A DNA stretch of 64,000 nucleotides from Forficula auricularia (GCA_024734495.1 JALMQS010000132.1:2612789-2676788), one strand, 5' to 3'; counted from the first letter of the stretch, positions 22,466 to 35,300 are shown. A program made the numbers and translations. Notes: a model not told the origin generated them from the sequence alone.

Positions 22466-23324
22466 CAAAATTATATTTAAATAATCAAATTATTAAGAGA
22501 TGAGATGGCATCTTAAATAATGCTAGGAAAAATTTTCAGATACTTGAGAAATTTTGGGGATTACTAAGATATCAATTAAATAGGGGATTAAATTTTGATA
22601 CATGATTTATAGTTGAAAAATAATTACATATATAACCAGTATCCCTTTTCAAATTAACTTTAAAACGATCGTGACCCTTAGTTGTAGATAATTTCACTAT
22701 GGGCATTAAAACGTTTTTGTTTATTTTTAATTTGAGACTTTTTTATATGAAAAATAATACAACAGACGCTTAATTTATCTTGATCTATAGTTTTGTTAAG
22801 CAAACATCTTTAAAAAGAGAAGAAAAAGTGGGCGTGCCAGATAAAGGGTGATAGAGGTGATATGGTTTTGGCGTGTACTATCTGTTCGCAAGCATGTTCC
22901 CAACTCCCTTGGCCACAGGTGTGATTGTCTGAGACTTTGTCTGACATTAAAAATGATAAAGGGGTCCCGGGTGAAGGCCCCGGGCAACCGGGTGGAAAAG
23001 AGTTAGGGCCGGACGCACAAAAGCCAAAAGCCCATCGGACCATTCATCCATCGGACAACCGAGGAACGCGATCAGAAATAAGAAAAGCGTTAAAAGATAA
23101 AAATAAAAAAAAATGCTTAGCATTAGCACCAAAACCAGAGTATATTTTAAAGAATAGTTGGCAGGGGATTTAGTTTGGAAGAGAGACAGAGAAAGAGAGG
23201 GGAGGGGGTAGTGTCCCAATTCATGAATAGAAATGCAATCATTGGGCTTGGAATGAACAATAAAGGAAAATTTGGATCGAGAACTTGTTTTATTTTTTAT
23301 CTTTGAAAATGGATTATACCCTGT
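22466..23324. other. Interval with GC-rich patch
   Basis: The patch at 22960-23060 (gggtcccgggtgaaggcccc) is far richer in G+C than its flanks. A frame open on the plus strand (22925-23173) starts after a stop at a TTG and is Lys/Pro/Gly-rich. Minus-strand frames also overlap. It could be an exon or part of a transposon; no assignment was possible. Confidence 0.25.
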
Positions 23325-23326
23325 TA

Positions 23327-23426
23327 GCACACTTGGTCTAGAAGATGTTTTCTAGACACTTGGAGAGCTTCTAGGTAACTTAAAGACAATAAGAGCTGAA
23401 TAAGACATCTTCTAGAGCAAGTGAGC
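23327..23426. repeat. Hairpin repeat, about 100 bp
   Basis: cacttggtctagaagatgtt and acatcttctagagcaagtg are inverse with one mismatch, separated by about 55 bp that again contains tctagac and gcttctagg. Confidence 0.65.
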
Positions 23427-23589
23427 TATCTGGGTATTGATTTAACTGAGCATTTACTTTGTATATCCAGATTTTTTTTAAGTTTGTATAATTTGTCTGG
23501 AATGGATTCGCAATAAGTATTATAAGATTATTATTATTTCATGAAATATTTCAGATACTTTTTTTTTAATGCAATTGAATTCAAGAAGG

Positions 23590-23900
23590 GGTACACCAGG
23601 AAGATGTAGCCCCTATGAATCTCGTAAGATCCCTGCATTACCGAAGAGAAGGAGGAATAGATAAAGACAAGGGTGGAGGACGTAGGTGTTTGTGAACCCG
23701 GGTTTTGAAGATTTGAAGGTTATAAGTGACGGGATAGACGGAGGGCGGGAAGAGTTCAAGTTTCCCGAAGTCATGGGGACAAACCTATTGGTGAATGAAG
23801 TGGTCCGGCACTTTTTCAATTTAACCGCGAAAGTGTGCTAGAAATCGGTAAAACGCCTGATACGCTTTGGGGGAATTACCGACTTTAACTCATCAGAAAA
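23590..23900 (+). pseudogene. Dispersed peptide repeat, copy 3
   Basis: Inverse homologue of about 12715-12960. From 23767 the frame reads EVMGTNLLVNEVVRHFFNL, then TAKVC and a stop; after it KSVKRLIRFGGITDF. Compared with the copy at 12.7 kb it carries one stop and small indels. The pogo-like MITE begins 15 bp downstream. Confidence 0.45.
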
Positions 23901-23914
23901 CATGGCCGTGATAG

Positions 23915-24137
23915 TACAGTAGAACCTCACTATCCGGCACTTCAATAGACCTGCACGTCCAATAATCCGGCACCCTCCGCCCGCGATTTAGTATCCGTTT
24001 GCTAACCATATCGGGTGAAATTTGTTTTATTTTATTTTATTTAATATACATTTTTCTATTCAATCCAGTAATCCGAACATTCCAATAATGCGGCACCCCC
24101 TAGTTTTTAATAGTGCCGGATTAGTGAGACTACTGTA
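23915..24137. mobile_element. pogo/Tigger-like MITE with TA TSD
   Basis: TA (23915-23916) then cagtagaacctcactatccg; the other end is ccggattagtgagactactg then TA (24136-24137). Terminal repeats are about 22 bp with two changes, and start CAGT as in the pogo/Tigger branch of Tc1/mariner. The 219-bp body repeats ccggcac motifs and has no coding frame. It would have been moved by a transposase supplied elsewhere. Confidence 0.88.
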
Positions 24138-25325
24138 TTTCTAAAATAAGGAAAACGCAGAAACTCTCCACATCTAAATTGCTTCTAAATAAAATTAAAT
24201 TCAAGAAAATCTAATAATAAAAAAAGTGAACACTATTCGAGAATAGGTGCACTTTCACAAATTTTAGTGAATTTACCTAATAAAAATAAATTCATTGTAT
24301 ATATCATAATTATTTAATGAAATAAAATGTATTCGATTCGACACATTTTTTCTTTTTTTAAAAGCAAGAGAAAAGAATCTACCAAAATTTCGAAAAATAA
24401 TTCCCTTATTTCATTGAAAATATTTTAAAAACAATTAAAGATAAAAATTAAAAACATAATAAATTCTCTGAAATCCAATTGGGGTAGAATGTCTCATTCT
24501 GCTATAGAAAGAAAAGGGTGCGAAATATAAACTTGGGCACTTTTATAATAATCCCGGATACATGTTGAGACAAGTCCATATCCATTGGAGACATTGAAAC
24601 AAGTTTAGACACGAAATAAAGAATCTTCTATTAATCAAGTATACTATGAGTTTTATCAATAGCGTCTTTTTCCCCGTAACACAAGCTCTCCCAATCTATC
24701 GTTACAGGTTAAAACAAGTATGAAATAATTTTTTAGTAAAAAAGTAAAATATACGTCGGTTTGAAAGGAAAGGAGGAAGGATTCCAATAAATTACACCTT
24801 ATTTGATATCTGTTAATTTTTTCTTTCCTCACTACCCCTGAGCTGCCTTCCATTACATTCAAGTAAAATATAAGCTTTCAAAGCGATTTAATTAGTACAT
24901 ATATATACTCAATTTTTTGAATTCAAGGTACCTGAAAGATTGAAAGAAACACCGGAATTTTTCATTAAAATGTGTCACTTAGAGTGAGTATATAAATTAA
25001 AAAAAATTAATTCTAAAGTACTCAAAAATACAATTTGAATATATGCAGCCAACCGTAATGTATTTACTATTATTATGAAGGTGGTAGTATTAGTAAATTG
25101 AATACAAACACATAAATGGGCGAAATTCATTTGAATTATATTTTTCATCACTTGAAAACACCTATTGAATTAGAAGCCTAAAAGTCGTGAATAAACAAGA
25201 AATGTTTAACCAATTTTCTAATATTCAGCAAAGCAACTAACAAATCATATATGCTTATTGTTTATTTTGTTTAATTTTCCTCCCTTCGAGGCTCTTCAGG
25301 CTTGAAATAATCAAAAGTAAAATAT
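24138..25325. other. AT-rich interval, nothing assigned
   Basis: A/T-rich spacer with short frames that show no recognisable domain. Confidence 0.4.
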
Positions 25326-25771
25326 TGAGTGGATTTTGATGAGGCAGTCCAAAGTTCAAAAAAAGAGTGAAAAATATAACTATCTTTTTTATTCAAAACC
25401 GATGTTTCGGATGTTTATTCCCTCCCCCTTCAGGGTTTTTAAAGGTTAGTGAAGGAAATACCATGTGACATTTCCTGTCTCCTCTCTCAGTGGCAGTAAC
25501 AATATTATACAGTACATCATTTTCAGAAGAATTTAGTGTAGTCTAGTGTACTAAACTAAATACTGCGGAGAATGAAATACTGTATAATATTGTTACTGCC
25601 ACTGATAGAGGAGACAGAGGGAATGTCACATGGTATTTCCTTCACGGACCTTCCAAAACCCTGAAGAAGGAGGGAATAAACCACCGAAAGATCGCTATTG
25701 AATAAAAAAAGATAGTTATAATTATCTCCCTTTTTTGAACTTTTTACTGTATCGTCAAAATCCATTCAATT
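25326..25771. mobile_element. 446-bp foldback with two hammerhead-like cores
   Basis: Inverted arms of about 200 bp (25326-25529 and 25567-25771) share tggcagtaacaatattatac, ggaaataccatgtgacatt and ttcaggg. Only about 37 bp separate them. Each arm carries a hammerhead-like segment: minus strand 25405-25433 (CTGAAGG, hairpin, GAAA) and plus strand 25671-25689 (CTGAAGA, GGAGG/CCACC hairpin, GAAA). No GTC is placed as in the other copies, and no TSD was found. The open frame on the minus strand is a by-product of the repeat. Confidence 0.8.
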
Positions 25772-26880
25772 CAATTATCAGTCTGTCTCCAAAAACTAAT
25801 TAAATAAATAAAATATAAGTATTTGCCTTTTCGAATCGTATCTGCCCTGTTTCATCCCCTAATAGTTGGAGATATTAAATTATAGAAGGATATTAAAACC
25901 TCAGTATAATTTAATTAAATTTAAAGAATTAATAAAATATCTAAAATATATATTATTTACCTTACTTTTTGAGTAGCTTGAAGGTGTTAATAATCTTCAA
26001 AAAGGTAGGTAAAAATACAACACGGAGAAAAGACAAATACACTTTAATAACAACTGGACTCGAAAAGAAATTAAATTGAACTGAAGGGAAACACTTCGAA
26101 TCGACAGAAGAAAGAGTCTCTTCGATTAGATAGCAGAAATGAAATGAAATATTTCCAGAAATAATAAAAATGGATTATCAACTCATATGACCAATTCTAT
26201 ATCATACTTTTGCACGTTAGCTAAATAATTACAATTCTTTTATAAAAATAAACTCAAACCCTTGGGTGGGAATTTCATAAACGTTTTGAGAATGTTTAAA
26301 AGATTTTTCAAGAATGATTTGTTTTTCTGTCTGGATACTCCCAATACCAGAAGCTTGTAAAATGTTTGTTCTGGGGAAAAATATCTGTAGAATCGATGTG
26401 ATTTTAGTTTTCTAGCTTCAAAACTTCAGGGTCAAAACTACAAAAAATCAGCCAAAGGTGAAATTTTACAAAAGACTCGGTAAGCTTTTCGCAGTTTTGG
26501 TGGATAAAGTAAAACACACCTGTTTGATGGTTTATTATTTTTTACCATAGCAATGGATTTAAATCTCAAAAAATTATTCATAAAATATTTTTTTAATAAT
26601 TCTGCTTTTTTTAACCCGAATATCTGGATCTTGAAAGTTCAAAATATGATGAGTTCTCAGCATTAGAAATACAAACATATTAGCACAAGATTGAGCTGTC
26701 TACCTTTATTCGTTCGTAAATTAACATTGGTATCTTAATCCAGACATACACATTCAGACACAAAGAGAGAAAAAAACAAGAGGTGAACCGCGACCTAATT
26801 TCGTGTACACCTACTTCCACTTCCACTTTCATTTCCAAGTAGAAGACAATATTACAGACATTTTTCAACACAAGAACTTC
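25772..26880. other. Interval with nothing assigned
   Basis: A/T-rich spacer; the minus-strand frame at 26680-26901 runs into the adjacent MITE and is not supported as a gene. Confidence 0.4.
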
Positions 26881-27174
26881 GTCTACACCAGGGGTCTTCA
26901 TACTTTTTCACGATCGGAGCACCAAATTTTCAGTAAAAGTTCCGCGGTACACTCTCTCAAAACGTAGAAAATAACAACTTCACTATATTTACAATACTTA
27001 TAATACCGCTTAATTATTTAATCATTAGATTAGATTCTAATAATTTTTTTATTATATAGCTTTTTTTATTTATTTATTTTAAAGATGTAACATTTTTTTA
27101 ATAAAGTGACCACATCGTCGCGGTGCACCTGAAAGTTCTCCGCGGTGCATAGTTTGAAGACCCCTGTTCTATAC
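26881..27174. mobile_element. hAT MITE, 278 bp, with 8-bp TSD
   Basis: caggggtcttca and tgaagacccctg form the terminal repeats. The flanking octamers gtctacac (26881-26888) and ttctatac (27167-27174) agree at six of eight positions. Subterminal cgcggtgcac-like motifs occur on both sides. There is no coding sequence. Confidence 0.85.
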
Positions 27175-29029
27175 TATAGGGGAGAGTGGTTTACATTCGG
27201 TACCTTATTGTTCTGATCGCTGTAGGCCGGTCATTAAGGGGGTTAATCAGACATGTCTAAACACAATAGTTAAAGCCATCCCTTGTCAACTATTTTAGGG
27301 AATAAAAACTTATCTCTGCTTATATTTTTTTCATTTTAGGCATATTTTTCCAAAATGGTACAAAATCCCACCGGTGGGATAGTTTCGTCTTTTATCTCAT
27401 TCTGGGTGGGGTACATTCGTCATATTAATAAAACTCAGTAGGTATCTACTATACGTTAAGAATTTACTGAACTATTTGTCGAAAAATCATAATCAGAGGC
27501 AGGAGAGGGGCAAACAATTTAAATATTAACCCCTTTGACAGATCTGAATAAAAAACTGTACTTCAGCATTTTGCGGAAATATTAGCCGAAAAATCTTTAT
27601 CAGAATCAGACGGTGAGTGGGCAAAAAATTTAAATTTTATCTCTTTTGTCCAAAGTAAATTTTTTTGCTCAATCTTTCTCTAAGATTCAGCGGATTTATT
27701 GGACAAAGAATCAGCTAGATTCGAATCGTGGGCGGGGAGCAAAAAATTTATATATTAGTATTAGACTATTTATCGGGTCTTCACCATCCTCAATAAATAA
27801 TCTGACTGTGATAATTAAAGATCTTATTTAACATACAATCTAATCATTATTTCGAATTTAACTCAATAATATTAGTCAATCTAGTATAAAAAAAGAGAAT
27901 TGCCTATAAACAAAGCCTCATACAAAAACTCAACTGCTATCGTTCCGACATTCCTTAGGGGAAACAATGTCGGCATTAAAAAACTCGGTTCATGAATAAA
28001 GACGATCTGAGAAGGATATCGTAACCATGAACTTGACAAATTAGAAAATAGATTCGTTCGTTAAACTTACTAGTGAGTAGGTATTAGTAATATTTAATAA
28101 AATTAATATAGTATATATTTTATGTTCGTAAATTAAATTAAAATAATAGAATTGTTTTAATATTGTAATAATCAAAAAACACTATTTATATAATTATTAA
28201 TTAAAATTTGAATAATTATTTTTTTATTAAATTTTATTAAGAAATTGAAGGAAAAAAGAAAAATTATATAAGACTCAAGTTGTTCGCTTGTGCAAATTTT
28301 AGCGATTTTATTATTTTTTGTGAGTTTTTTGTTTGTTTTTGTCGTTCATGTATGTTAATTCGGATTTCTATACCCACAATAGTGGAAAAACAAAAGGTCG
28401 TAGAAAGGTCATTCAGGTCCCATTATAATATCTAATTTCGATCTTTCTAGATTCCCATAATCCATGATAATTCAAAAACCTAAAGTCATAGGTCCGGATT
28501 TCCCATTCTTATCACTAGTCAATGCAGAATCGTTGAGTTCGTTCTAGTGCCACAAAAATTTTATTTTATTTGATCATACACACACTCACGCGCAGAGATA
28601 GAGAGAGATTTAAATTTTTTTGGATCTGAAAAATTGGAAAAAATCGAATTAGAATTTTTTTAAGGAAAAAACATATTAAATCATTTTGATTTGGAAATTT
28701 TATAATCAAATTAAACACGCCCACCAGGCTTTAGCTCGTGAAATTCCGGGCCTCTGGGCAAACATGAGCATGAGTCCCTTCTAATATATAATGCTCCATG
28801 TGCTGGAATAAATGATAAATGTTTGTATGTTTATATTGGATAACTTTAAAATAAACTACAGTAATGTAATGGAAATTTAAAAACTGTTCATATCCAGGAC
28901 GAAACTTATTTTGCTATTGGGTGTGAATAAAATGTTACCAGTATTTTTTCATAAAAATAGTTTTATTTGTAGATAGGTCAATAGTCTATTTTTTCTTGTC
29001 TTTCCTATGGGCCTCCCAAATAACCAATA
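27175..29029. other. Interval with nothing assigned
   Basis: Mostly A/T-rich. It contains a possible palindrome cccaccggtggg near 27370 and an acacacactcacgcgc patch near 28580. The open frame at 27646-27831 has no recognisable domain. Confidence 0.35.
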
Positions 29030-29184
29030 GTTTACTGTAGTGTAAAAAAATCAACCTCCCGCCCGGGCCCCCCAAAAGTCCGGACCCCGGTGCATTTGAC
29101 CCCCTTGCCCCCTGGGCGGCCCTGATTATGAAGCATAACGGCGCACCTGTGAAAAGACCGCGGCGCACAGTTTGGGAACCTCTG
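29030..29184 (-). mobile_element. Ends of two hAT-like elements
   Basis: A very GC-rich segment (29058-29124) ends in ccctgggcggccctg, and 60 bp further cgcacagtttgggaacctctg ends at 29184. Both look like right termini of hAT elements (inverse CAGGGCCGCC and CAGAGGTTCCC). Matching left termini were not found, so these are truncated or nested remnants. Confidence 0.5.
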
Positions 29185-29658
29185 GTATAATTGATAGATT
29201 AGATAGATACTTTAATTCCTTTAAGCAGAGGAGTTTAATAATAGTCTCCTATGCACCCAGAAACATTTACAATCAACTAAAAATAAATTTAGTATTTATT
29301 AATGCACAGGATTATCAAATCGTCCCAAGAAAAAAAGATTCTAGTTTAGTAGGTACTCTTATTGAACTAATTGCTACGGCATTCAGACAAATGAAAAAAT
29401 TATAAATGAGGCAAAGAAGAAAAAAATATTGAATTATTTCTAAAGAAAAAAAATGAAAGGATTCTAAAAACAATTTAATTAAGACACAATGACATAAAAG
29501 AATCATGAAAACAAGAAAAGAAAACGCGATATCACAATAAATTAATTTGGTTGAATAATAATAATATTTCCTCTTCTTCTTTCCACGATGCAGGTGTCAG
29601 TGACCCATTGGGGTTGCTTCTTCTTGATGTAAAAAAAAACTATGTTGTTTTATAATTA

Positions 29659-30158
29659 GCCCATGCAAGTTGACTTATGAGGCATCCCAAATAAGAGTTA
29701 TATGAGTTTCCAACGGTTTCTGGCTGGCTCCAAATTTTGACGGCCTAAAAACCAAGAAAATTTTGGACTTTTTTCGGAGTTTCGCTCATAACTCAAAAAT
29801 AATGCGTCCAACAGAAAATTTTACCCTCAAGCAAATGGAAGAGCATAAAATTTCGCTTCGAGTAAGTTGGTAAAAAATGCCTATCTTTGACGATCAATTG
29901 TTGCTAAACGGCTGACCGATTTTTACTTTAAAGTAGTTATTCAACGCACAATTTTATGCTCTTTCATTTTTGTAAGAGTGATATTTTTCATAGGATGCAT
30001 GGTTTTCGAGTTATAAGCAAAAATCTAAAAAAAAGTCGAAAATTTTCTTGGTTTTTAGGCCCTCAAAAATTTAACACCAGCCAGAAACCGTCGCAAACTC
30101 ATATAACTCATTTGGGATGCCTAACGTCGATTTAAATTATTTCCAGCTTGTGCATATT
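29659..30158. mobile_element. 500-bp palindromic MITE
   Basis: Outer arms share ggcatcccaaat, gttatatgagttt, cggtttctggctgg and ggcctaaaaaccaagaaaat with their inverses. The inner parts are also inverse (agagcataaaattt and aattttatgctctt), so the whole element is one degenerate palindrome. No TSD or coding frame was identified. Confidence 0.8.
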
Positions 30159-30159
30159 T

Positions 30160-31410
30160 ATTGCCAGGCGTTTTTTCGGTCTAATTTGGCTGGGCTAAAT
30201 TGACTATATATTCATAAATTTTCACTTACATTATAAACCACTATTTGTCGGAATCGAATTTAATTTTGTCGAGATATTTATTGAGACATTGAAAGTGTTG
30301 AACCTCCCACCCTCTTGATATTTGAAGCCACTTTGCAGCCTGGAGACAACCTAATATGTATAATAAATATAGTACGATAGTCATTATAATTCAAAATTTT
30401 TATGAAATATTTCGAAAATAAAAATTAGGTATCTAAGATTCTGTCCCCTGAAAATCTATGCGACCCAAGGCCTTCTTATGCCATGGCTAGAGTTAATGAA
30501 ATTTTAAAATAGTGTATTTTAGTGTTGTAGTAACTACCAGAGCTCCCATTTTTTCGTGACTATTGATTTATTTTAAATATACATGTATGAAAATATTTTA
30601 ATGATAATTTCTTATTAAATATTTAATCTATATTTAGCTATGTTTCTATGAAAGAATTCGTCGCTCTCAGGAGCTTTTTACGCCATTGGGAAAAGATAAT
30701 GGAAATCCTATTATAGCTAACAAAGCCTGTACAGATACCACATTATTACACAAGGTGTGTTTATTAAAATTTCATTAAAATATATTAAAACATCCATTTC
30801 TAGTACTGTTTGATTTGTGCCATATAGAGAGCATACTGGAATTAAAACTACAGGTTTTGATTTATAATTGATTATTTATTTTAGAAACTAGAATAAAATT
30901 GTAAATGTTATAAAGCGATTCTCTAACGAATAGGGATTGTCGAAATAATATTAATAATAATTCACTGTTTGGGCGTTCTCAGTTCTGCGTCCAATTTTTA
31001 ATTCCAATGTGTCCGCGCAGAGACTCGCCAAGTCCCCTTTGCGCCGTCGTGAGAAATACTGTTTGGCGTCTTTATATGCACTGTGCTCAAATTGCTTCGG
31101 CTACAATATTTGTCCACGTATCAAGGTTTTTTTACAAAAAGAAAGGGCGAATAATAAATAGTTTCAGCCGTTTTTGAGATGTTTCGAAAATAGAAAGCAA
31201 AAAAAAAAAAAATTAATGATCGATTACAGCATTTCATCAAATCTCATATAGGGTAGGGGAAGCATCACCAGACACAATTATGTTCAAACTTGTCGCGGCA
31301 GGCTCGCTGTTTGCCAGTAGCAGCATCCTCCTAATCATTTAGTAGCCACACCTCGTATAATGGGAGCCCCTGCGATATAGACAGCTGAATTAGCAGATCA
31401 GCTAAGGGCA
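30160..31410. other. Interval, partly GC-richer
   Basis: The stretch 30965-31110 (gtgtccgcgcagagactcgc) is richer in G+C and unique in the window. No frame, RNA gene or repeat was recognised. Confidence 0.35.
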
Positions 31411-31411
31411 A

Positions 31412-31765
31412 GCTATTTTTTCCACACCGTTCAACAGATTGAAATGAAATTGAAAACCTACCATTACTACATATCGGCTTCAAAACAGTAGTACTTTATT
31501 CCAGTACTTTTTCAATTTTTTCTAAATATCTTTAAAATGACAACCAATTTTGATGGAATTTGATATTCTATTAATTAAGTCCTTGAGGACCACAAAAAAG
31601 GTTATATAAACCTCTATAGTCTTATTTTTTACAACCACCGTGGACTGCTTTCATCAACATCCAATTGCATTGTTATATAAAGTTTTTAGTAAAATTATAT
31701 TTTAAATTACTTTACCCTAGGGCAAGATAGTATTTTAAAATCTTTAAAATTTATTCATTTGATCT
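31412..31765 (-). repeat. Dispersed repeat G, inverted copy
   Basis: Inverse of about 54190-54510 and its duplicate near 62820-63130. Shared blocks include attgaaatgaaattgaaaac, gtactttatt(c)cagtactttt and tttagtaaaattatatttta. It shows that part of the large duplicated unit is itself a dispersed repeat. Confidence 0.75.
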
Positions 31766-32124
31766 GTATAATATAGCTCATGGTGGCATGGTTAATGGTC
31801 GTTTGTTGGCGCCATTAAGGCCTTGTCGCTAACATGCACTGAACGACGTTGCACATATGGACGTCCCTGTGTCCGAGACCATAAGTAATTTTTGACGTAG
31901 AATATTATCGGGCTGTCTTCGAGCGACATTCAGGTTTTATTTCAATTCGATCTAGGAGCTACAAATTAAAAGATCCAACTAAAAAATGACATCAGCTAAG
32001 CATGAAAGTTATAATCTGTCGTGATATATGTCTTCGCGTTGAGTAAAAAAAGGAGGAGGAGATGTCCAAACATTTAAAGCCTGATTTGAGTGGAATACAT
32101 GATTTTCAAACATTCAAAGCCTTT

Positions 32125-32215
32125 TTGTAGTAAAATTAGATGCTAACCGAACAGACACATTTGCCAACTCGTTTGTACCTATGACTTCTAGTAATTGTAA
32201 CAATCTTCATGCGAC
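32125..32215 (-). pseudogene. Dispersed peptide repeat, copy 4
   Basis: The minus strand reads VIGTNELANVSVRLASNFTT, then KR, closely like copy 1 near 2950. No longer open frame is present. Confidence 0.45.
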
Positions 32216-32509
32216 CGTCTTTCTAGTCAAACTTTGATGATTCGCGTCCACTGGTATCTTCAAATCCGACCCCAATCCCTGAAATGTCTTCCTCTTCTTC
32301 TTTTCACAATGCTGGGTCTACAGAGGCTGTACCTTTTTACTGTGTCATTTTGTATTAAGAATCATTATAAACAAATAAAAAAATAGTACTACTGCTTAAT
32401 TTATTTGATGAACACAGATTGTTAGAATATTTTATTCTTTATTTATTGGCATGGATTTCCAGATTGTTGTTATTAAATCTCTCAAGTTGTTTTTTTCTCT
32501 AAAAGTGTC

Positions 32510-32860
32510 GGTCAGTGTCAAATTAAGGTCTGAGACGTAGACACGCGGTCAGCCACTCTGCAGAGTGGCTGCGTGCCCACCCACACATTCACAATCTCAA
32601 ACATAACCACATGCACACCACATATCAGATGGCGTTCGTTTGAGCAGGGTCCCGGGATCGGTTGAGCCGTGGCCAAGACATTCTTTGGCGACCGACAAAA
32701 TGCCCCCTTAATTCATTGGACTGGTGTGCTGGGTGATGGTGGTGCTTTCTGGTGGGAAAGGGAAGTGTTGACACACACTTCGCCGAACAAGCACACAAGC
32801 ACAGATCATTAGTCCGTAATTGGGATGCTTGAAACGAGTGGGCCCAAATAGTTTTCATGG
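32510..32860 (-). other. GC-rich island with palindrome and open frame
   Basis: This 350-bp stretch has near-balanced base composition. It opens with a perfect 22-bp palindrome at 32550-32571 (arms cagccactctg/cagagtggctg). An ATG-initiated minus-strand frame (32625-32858, 77 codons, rich in Cys, His and Arg) crosses it but shows no domain. It may be a regulatory island, an exon or a divergent mobile insertion. No repeat partner was seen. Confidence 0.3.
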
Positions 32861-34260
32861 ACCATTAAACATAGTTGAGCTTATTAAACCATTTCAATAG
32901 CTTCATGAATTATTTACAATTTTTTTATTTTAATCCAACAAACAAATTCTTTCATAGGAAAAAAATAAATAAATAAACATTTAGTACAATCTAGATAGAC
33001 TTTCCTAGAGAAACACATTTTTATAAAACTTTTTACCAGAAATGATTTTATAAAATATATCTATGTTTTTAAAATTATTAGTACTAAGTTATCCTACCTC
33101 ACGACGGGCCTAGTAATATTGAATTCAATCGATTTTTTTTTTGTTCATTGACTAAAAATATCTGAAATATGGGGAAATTTTTTTTTCTGACTGTGTGTCT
33201 GGACTCTGATTCCCATAAGATCTTAAGAGTGATTGGAATTTTAAAAATTTTAGATTATTTCTTTTTTAATTCGCAATATTGCCCATTGTCTTCAATCGGA
33301 GCTGGGGGACCTTTATATCCACGAGGCCCTGGGCTGCAACCCAAAAATTGATCCGTTTTGGTTATGGTGCTTAAATGTTGGCATTTCAAATGCAGAGCCT
33401 AATTAAGGCCTCTCTAACCTCAAAACCTTCAGTTCAAAAATGCAACTTATCAATTTTCTTTGTATAATCTTATTCATATTTTAAGAAAAACAAATTGGAG
33501 GCTAAAATGAAAAGTTTTTCAAGATCAGGACGTTTTCCGACTAGAGCCACTCTAATATAAATATATTGTCTCCGGGAAAATAGCCTATTTAGACAGAAAA
33601 AAATAACTTTTCTTATTAAATAAATCTTGAATAAATTCAATTTTTTTACTAGTTTTAAAATATAATTTCTATAAAAACTAGTAGTTGGTTTTAAAATAAA
33701 TAATTTGATTATTTAATTAAATTAAATTGAAAAAATCCAGTCTATTGTCTGTTAAGGTGAAACTCATAGGCTATTTTGCGATGAGGAGAATATAACAACC
33801 TTCCTGACAGGTAAGAAAAATTATTAATAACATCTCACATTATGCTGACATAATTTCTTTGATTTTTCTTATAAAATCACATTCAGTTAATATCAGCACA
33901 AGAACTTTTTAATTTTATAACTTTTTTTATTCTAACTAATTTATTAGTGTCAGATTAAGAGAAGAAAATTATGACGATTGTAGTTTTTTTAATTTTAGTT
34001 TGTTGACATAATAGCAATGATCAACCCTTCTTATTTGAAACAACAGAAACAGAAATTTTAACGATTAACTCTTGTCAAAATGTTTATTTATAGAAAGAAT
34101 CAGCCCTCAAGAATGGGAATGGAGCTTCTGAAATCGTTAAATGCTCTTTCAAGTACCGAGTGTGCCACTCTATCTGTCATCCCCTCTAAATTTTAATTGC
34201 TCAGCCGCAACTGTTAAATGTCACCTCATTTGATATTAGGTATAGGTATATGTGCAATTT
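32861..34260. other. Interval with nothing assigned
   Basis: A/T-rich spacer. A short GC-richer piece at 33290-33350 contains cgaggccctgggctgc, which may be a transposon scrap. Confidence 0.35.
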
Positions 34261-34265
34261 TGATT

Positions 34266-34287
34266 TTTTTTTTTTTTTTTTTTTTTT
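34266..34287. repeat. Poly-T tract
   Basis: About 22 consecutive T residues; the poly-Lys frame on the other strand is an artefact of it. Confidence 0.95.
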
Positions 34288-34978
34288 GTTATTTTATTTT
34301 CGTTACTAAATATAATTTTCTTTTTAAATTTATATTTGAACTCCACTCTTTCTGTTTTATTTAAATTTATTTTTATAAAGTGACCCGCGTTGGAATGGAA
34401 TGAAAAAAAACAAACACTGCTCCGCAAGTTTGATAAGTACTGCTGTAGAGCAGAGCTTAATTAATTTTATGAAAACAGCTTCAAGCAGATAGTTTATTCA
34501 TATTTCAAATTAAAAAAAAAAAAGAGTATTCTATTACCTCCAATTAAAGTGCGAGACGATAAATGGGGATGAAATGGAGCAAAATCCTTACCTGAAACAA
34601 ACAAAAACAAACAAATTAATGATATATATTTTTTAGATAGAGATTAAATGATACATTGTATAAGTACAGCTTTTGTAAATGTATATTATTTAAATAATCA
34701 CCCAAACTTTTCGATTGGTACTTCAGTTTAGAAAAAGTCACTTTACTCTCTAGTTCTAGCGCGAAAAGAACCTTTTATCCTAGTAGGAAAATAATTAAAT
34801 AAACTAAAAAATCCGATATGAGTCTCTTCCTCTCTCTTCGAAATTCTAATTAAATGAAAATTTATTTATTTTCATTATTTTTTCAAGTGATTATTTAATT
34901 AAAATAAATATTTGTATTATTCAATTAAAATAAGTATTTTAATTATTTATTTACAAAAAAGCATTTATTTTAGAGAAG

Positions 34979-35215
34979 TCAAAAAATGAAAATCTTGGCC
35001 ATTTAGCAAACTCAACCAAATTTTGTATACATAATCAGTGGAACCCCAGAAGTCAAAAAAACTAACCGCCCAAAATGGGGAGGGGGTGTAGGGTCAAAAA
35101 ATGAAAATCTAGGCCCTTGTACCAAACTAAACCAAATTTTGTATACAATCAGAGGGCCCAGAGTAATCCAAAAATGCAAAAACTAACCCTCCTCTCCTAC
35201 ATGATTATAAATAAT
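34979..35215. repeat. Two-copy 114-bp tandem repeat
   Basis: gtcaaaaaatgaaaatct recurs at 34979 and 35093. Both copies continue with aaccaaattttgtataca. It is followed at 35235-35300 by the terminus of dispersed repeat D. Confidence 0.75.
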
Positions 35216-35234
35216 TTGATTAAATATTTAATAT

Positions 35235-35300
35235 TAGTGAGGGGCCAGGATATATGGTAAAGTCAAGTGGATGGCCATATTATAACACGTCAGCTTATTT
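35235..35300 (+). repeat. Terminus of dispersed repeat D, copy 1
   Basis: gaggggccagg then tatggtaaagtcaagtggat and ggcca...tcagctta. The same string occurs at 47835-47895 and 50192-50240. Confidence 0.7.

Noticed and set aside
22925..23173. 82-codon Gly/Pro/Lys-rich frame as a gene
   Set aside because: It begins at TTG immediately after a stop, overlaps minus-strand frames, and has no recognisable domain. Kept only as a GC-rich patch.
30960..31130. gtgctcaaattgcttcggc as a possible U6 snRNA start
   Set aside because: Only a short resemblance to the U6 5' stem-loop; the conserved central sequence does not follow.
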